DNA of 33,749 nucleotides from an uncultured Christensenella sp. (GTDB lineage Bacteria; Bacillota; Clostridia; Christensenellales; UBA1242), in assembly GCA_910584815.1 (NCBI GenBank), contig CAJUBT010000015.1, positions 1 through 33,749 of the forward strand. The letters run 5' to 3'. Made by a program: the position numbers and the translations under genes. The stretch's first letter is position 1; each line of letters opens with the position of its first letter. Below, in pieces: positions 33,511-33,749 of the stretch. The notes under the pieces are model-generated. The model did not search any database and was not told the DNA's origin. It was given only the letters and a program-made list of their open reading frames with translations.

Positions 33511-33749
33511 TGCTCATTTTAGTTGAAATATGCCGCATATAACGCCGTAAAATGCGCCGTACGGCACGAAAACGGTTTTAGCGTGAGTTCGTACAAAGAA
33601 GATAAGCGGACGGTTTATGCCGCGAAAGCCGCTTGACGTGAGAAAGGGGCGTGTTAGGCTGGAACGCCAAAGGCAAACCAAAACCCGACTGATATCAATC
33701 GGTCGGGTTGCGCGTTTCGCCCTTATTTGCCTATACACACGCCCCTGCG
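33511..33749. other. G+C-rich, hairpin-dense patch at the window end
   Basis: About half G+C by eye, against about a quarter in the rest of the window, beginning right after the tRNA terminator. Perfect inverted repeats are AGGGGCGTGT (33645-33654)/ACACGCCCCT (33737-33746), enclosing AGGCAAA (33671-33677)/TTTGCCT (33726-33732), enclosing AACCCGAC (33682-33689)/GTCGGGTT (33702-33709). Further left are the palindrome GCCGTACGGC and AAGCGG/CCGCTT. A 74-codon minus-strand frame (33514-33738) begins at GTG with no ribosome site and runs through these hairpins, so I do not call it. The patch may be a structured RNA, a mobile repeat end, an island boundary or a contig-edge artefact. Confidence 0.6.

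Noticed and set aside
33514..33738. Minus-strand 74-codon frame in the G+C-rich end
   Set aside because: It starts at GTG without ribosome site, runs through several perfect inverted repeats and has an Arg/Phe-rich composition typical of frames in structured non-coding DNA.
1..33749. CRISPR array, insertion sequence or known riboswitch
   Set aside because: No regularly spaced repeats with unique spacers, no transposase or integrase, and no riboswitch core that I could recognise.

Overview
The window is very A+T-rich (roughly a quarter G+C by eye). It uses the standard code, strong AGGAGG-type ribosome binding sites and U-tailed intrinsic terminators. The gene set (bifunctional AdhE, paired type-1 ABC exporters, Tex, CorC/HlyC-type CBS protein, DUF1015, DUF1846, a YjzC-like microprotein and a lone FakA-type middle domain) points to a fermentative low-GC Bacillota, most likely an uncultured gut Clostridia lineage. 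This lineage call is inference; there is no rRNA in the window.

Layout. 1-1.1 kb: a Fic-family gene whose catalytic and inhibitory motifs are both degenerate. 1.2-3.4 kb: two divergent SDR (NAD-dependent epimerase/dehydratase) genes with overlapping promoters. 3.6-7.7 kb: adhE, divergent from a 2,4-diaminopentanoate-dehydrogenase-like gene whose promoter carries four 11-bp-phased TTGTTAA repeats. 7.8-8.6 kb: two divergent XRE regulators around paired palindromic operators, then a promoter-to-terminator small RNA unit of about 85 nt. 8.6-10.3 kb: a membrane-anchored protein and an SPFH/double zinc-ribbon protein. 10.7-18.7 kb: phosphohexomutase, dut, a CNNM/CBS/CorC protein, a DUF1015 protein and tex, all on the plus strand. 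The dut-CNNM gap holds a possible gene remnant, and the DUF1015-tex gap holds a near-perfect three-leaf cloverleaf inverted repeat. 18.8-26 kb: a CDP-glycerol glycerophosphotransferase-like protein, a heterodimeric ABC exporter pair and galE. 26-29.6 kb: a VTT/TVP38 membrane protein that looks leaderless, a DUF1846 protein and a UPF0200-like P-loop protein. 29.8-33 kb: a YjzC-like 52-residue protein, an unrecognised 243-residue protein, a SHOCT-like membrane protein, a lipoprotein and a 94-residue FakA middle-domain protein.

The window ends with tRNA-Ser(GCU). After its terminator the base composition jumps to about half G+C, in a patch full of nested inverted repeats. This is either the start of a tRNA-linked island or structured element, or a contig-edge artefact.

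Most genes are single transcription units bounded by their own terminators; the clear operon is the ABC exporter pair (8-nt overlap). Functional themes are carbohydrate/envelope metabolism (galE, phosphohexomutase, CDP-glycerol transferase-like), fermentation (adhE) and membrane homeostasis (SPFH, VTT, CNNM). The best candidates for something undescribed are the cloverleaf element, the orphan small RNA, the G+C-rich element after tRNA-Ser, the phased repeats before the amine-dehydrogenase-like gene and the doubly degenerate Fic protein.
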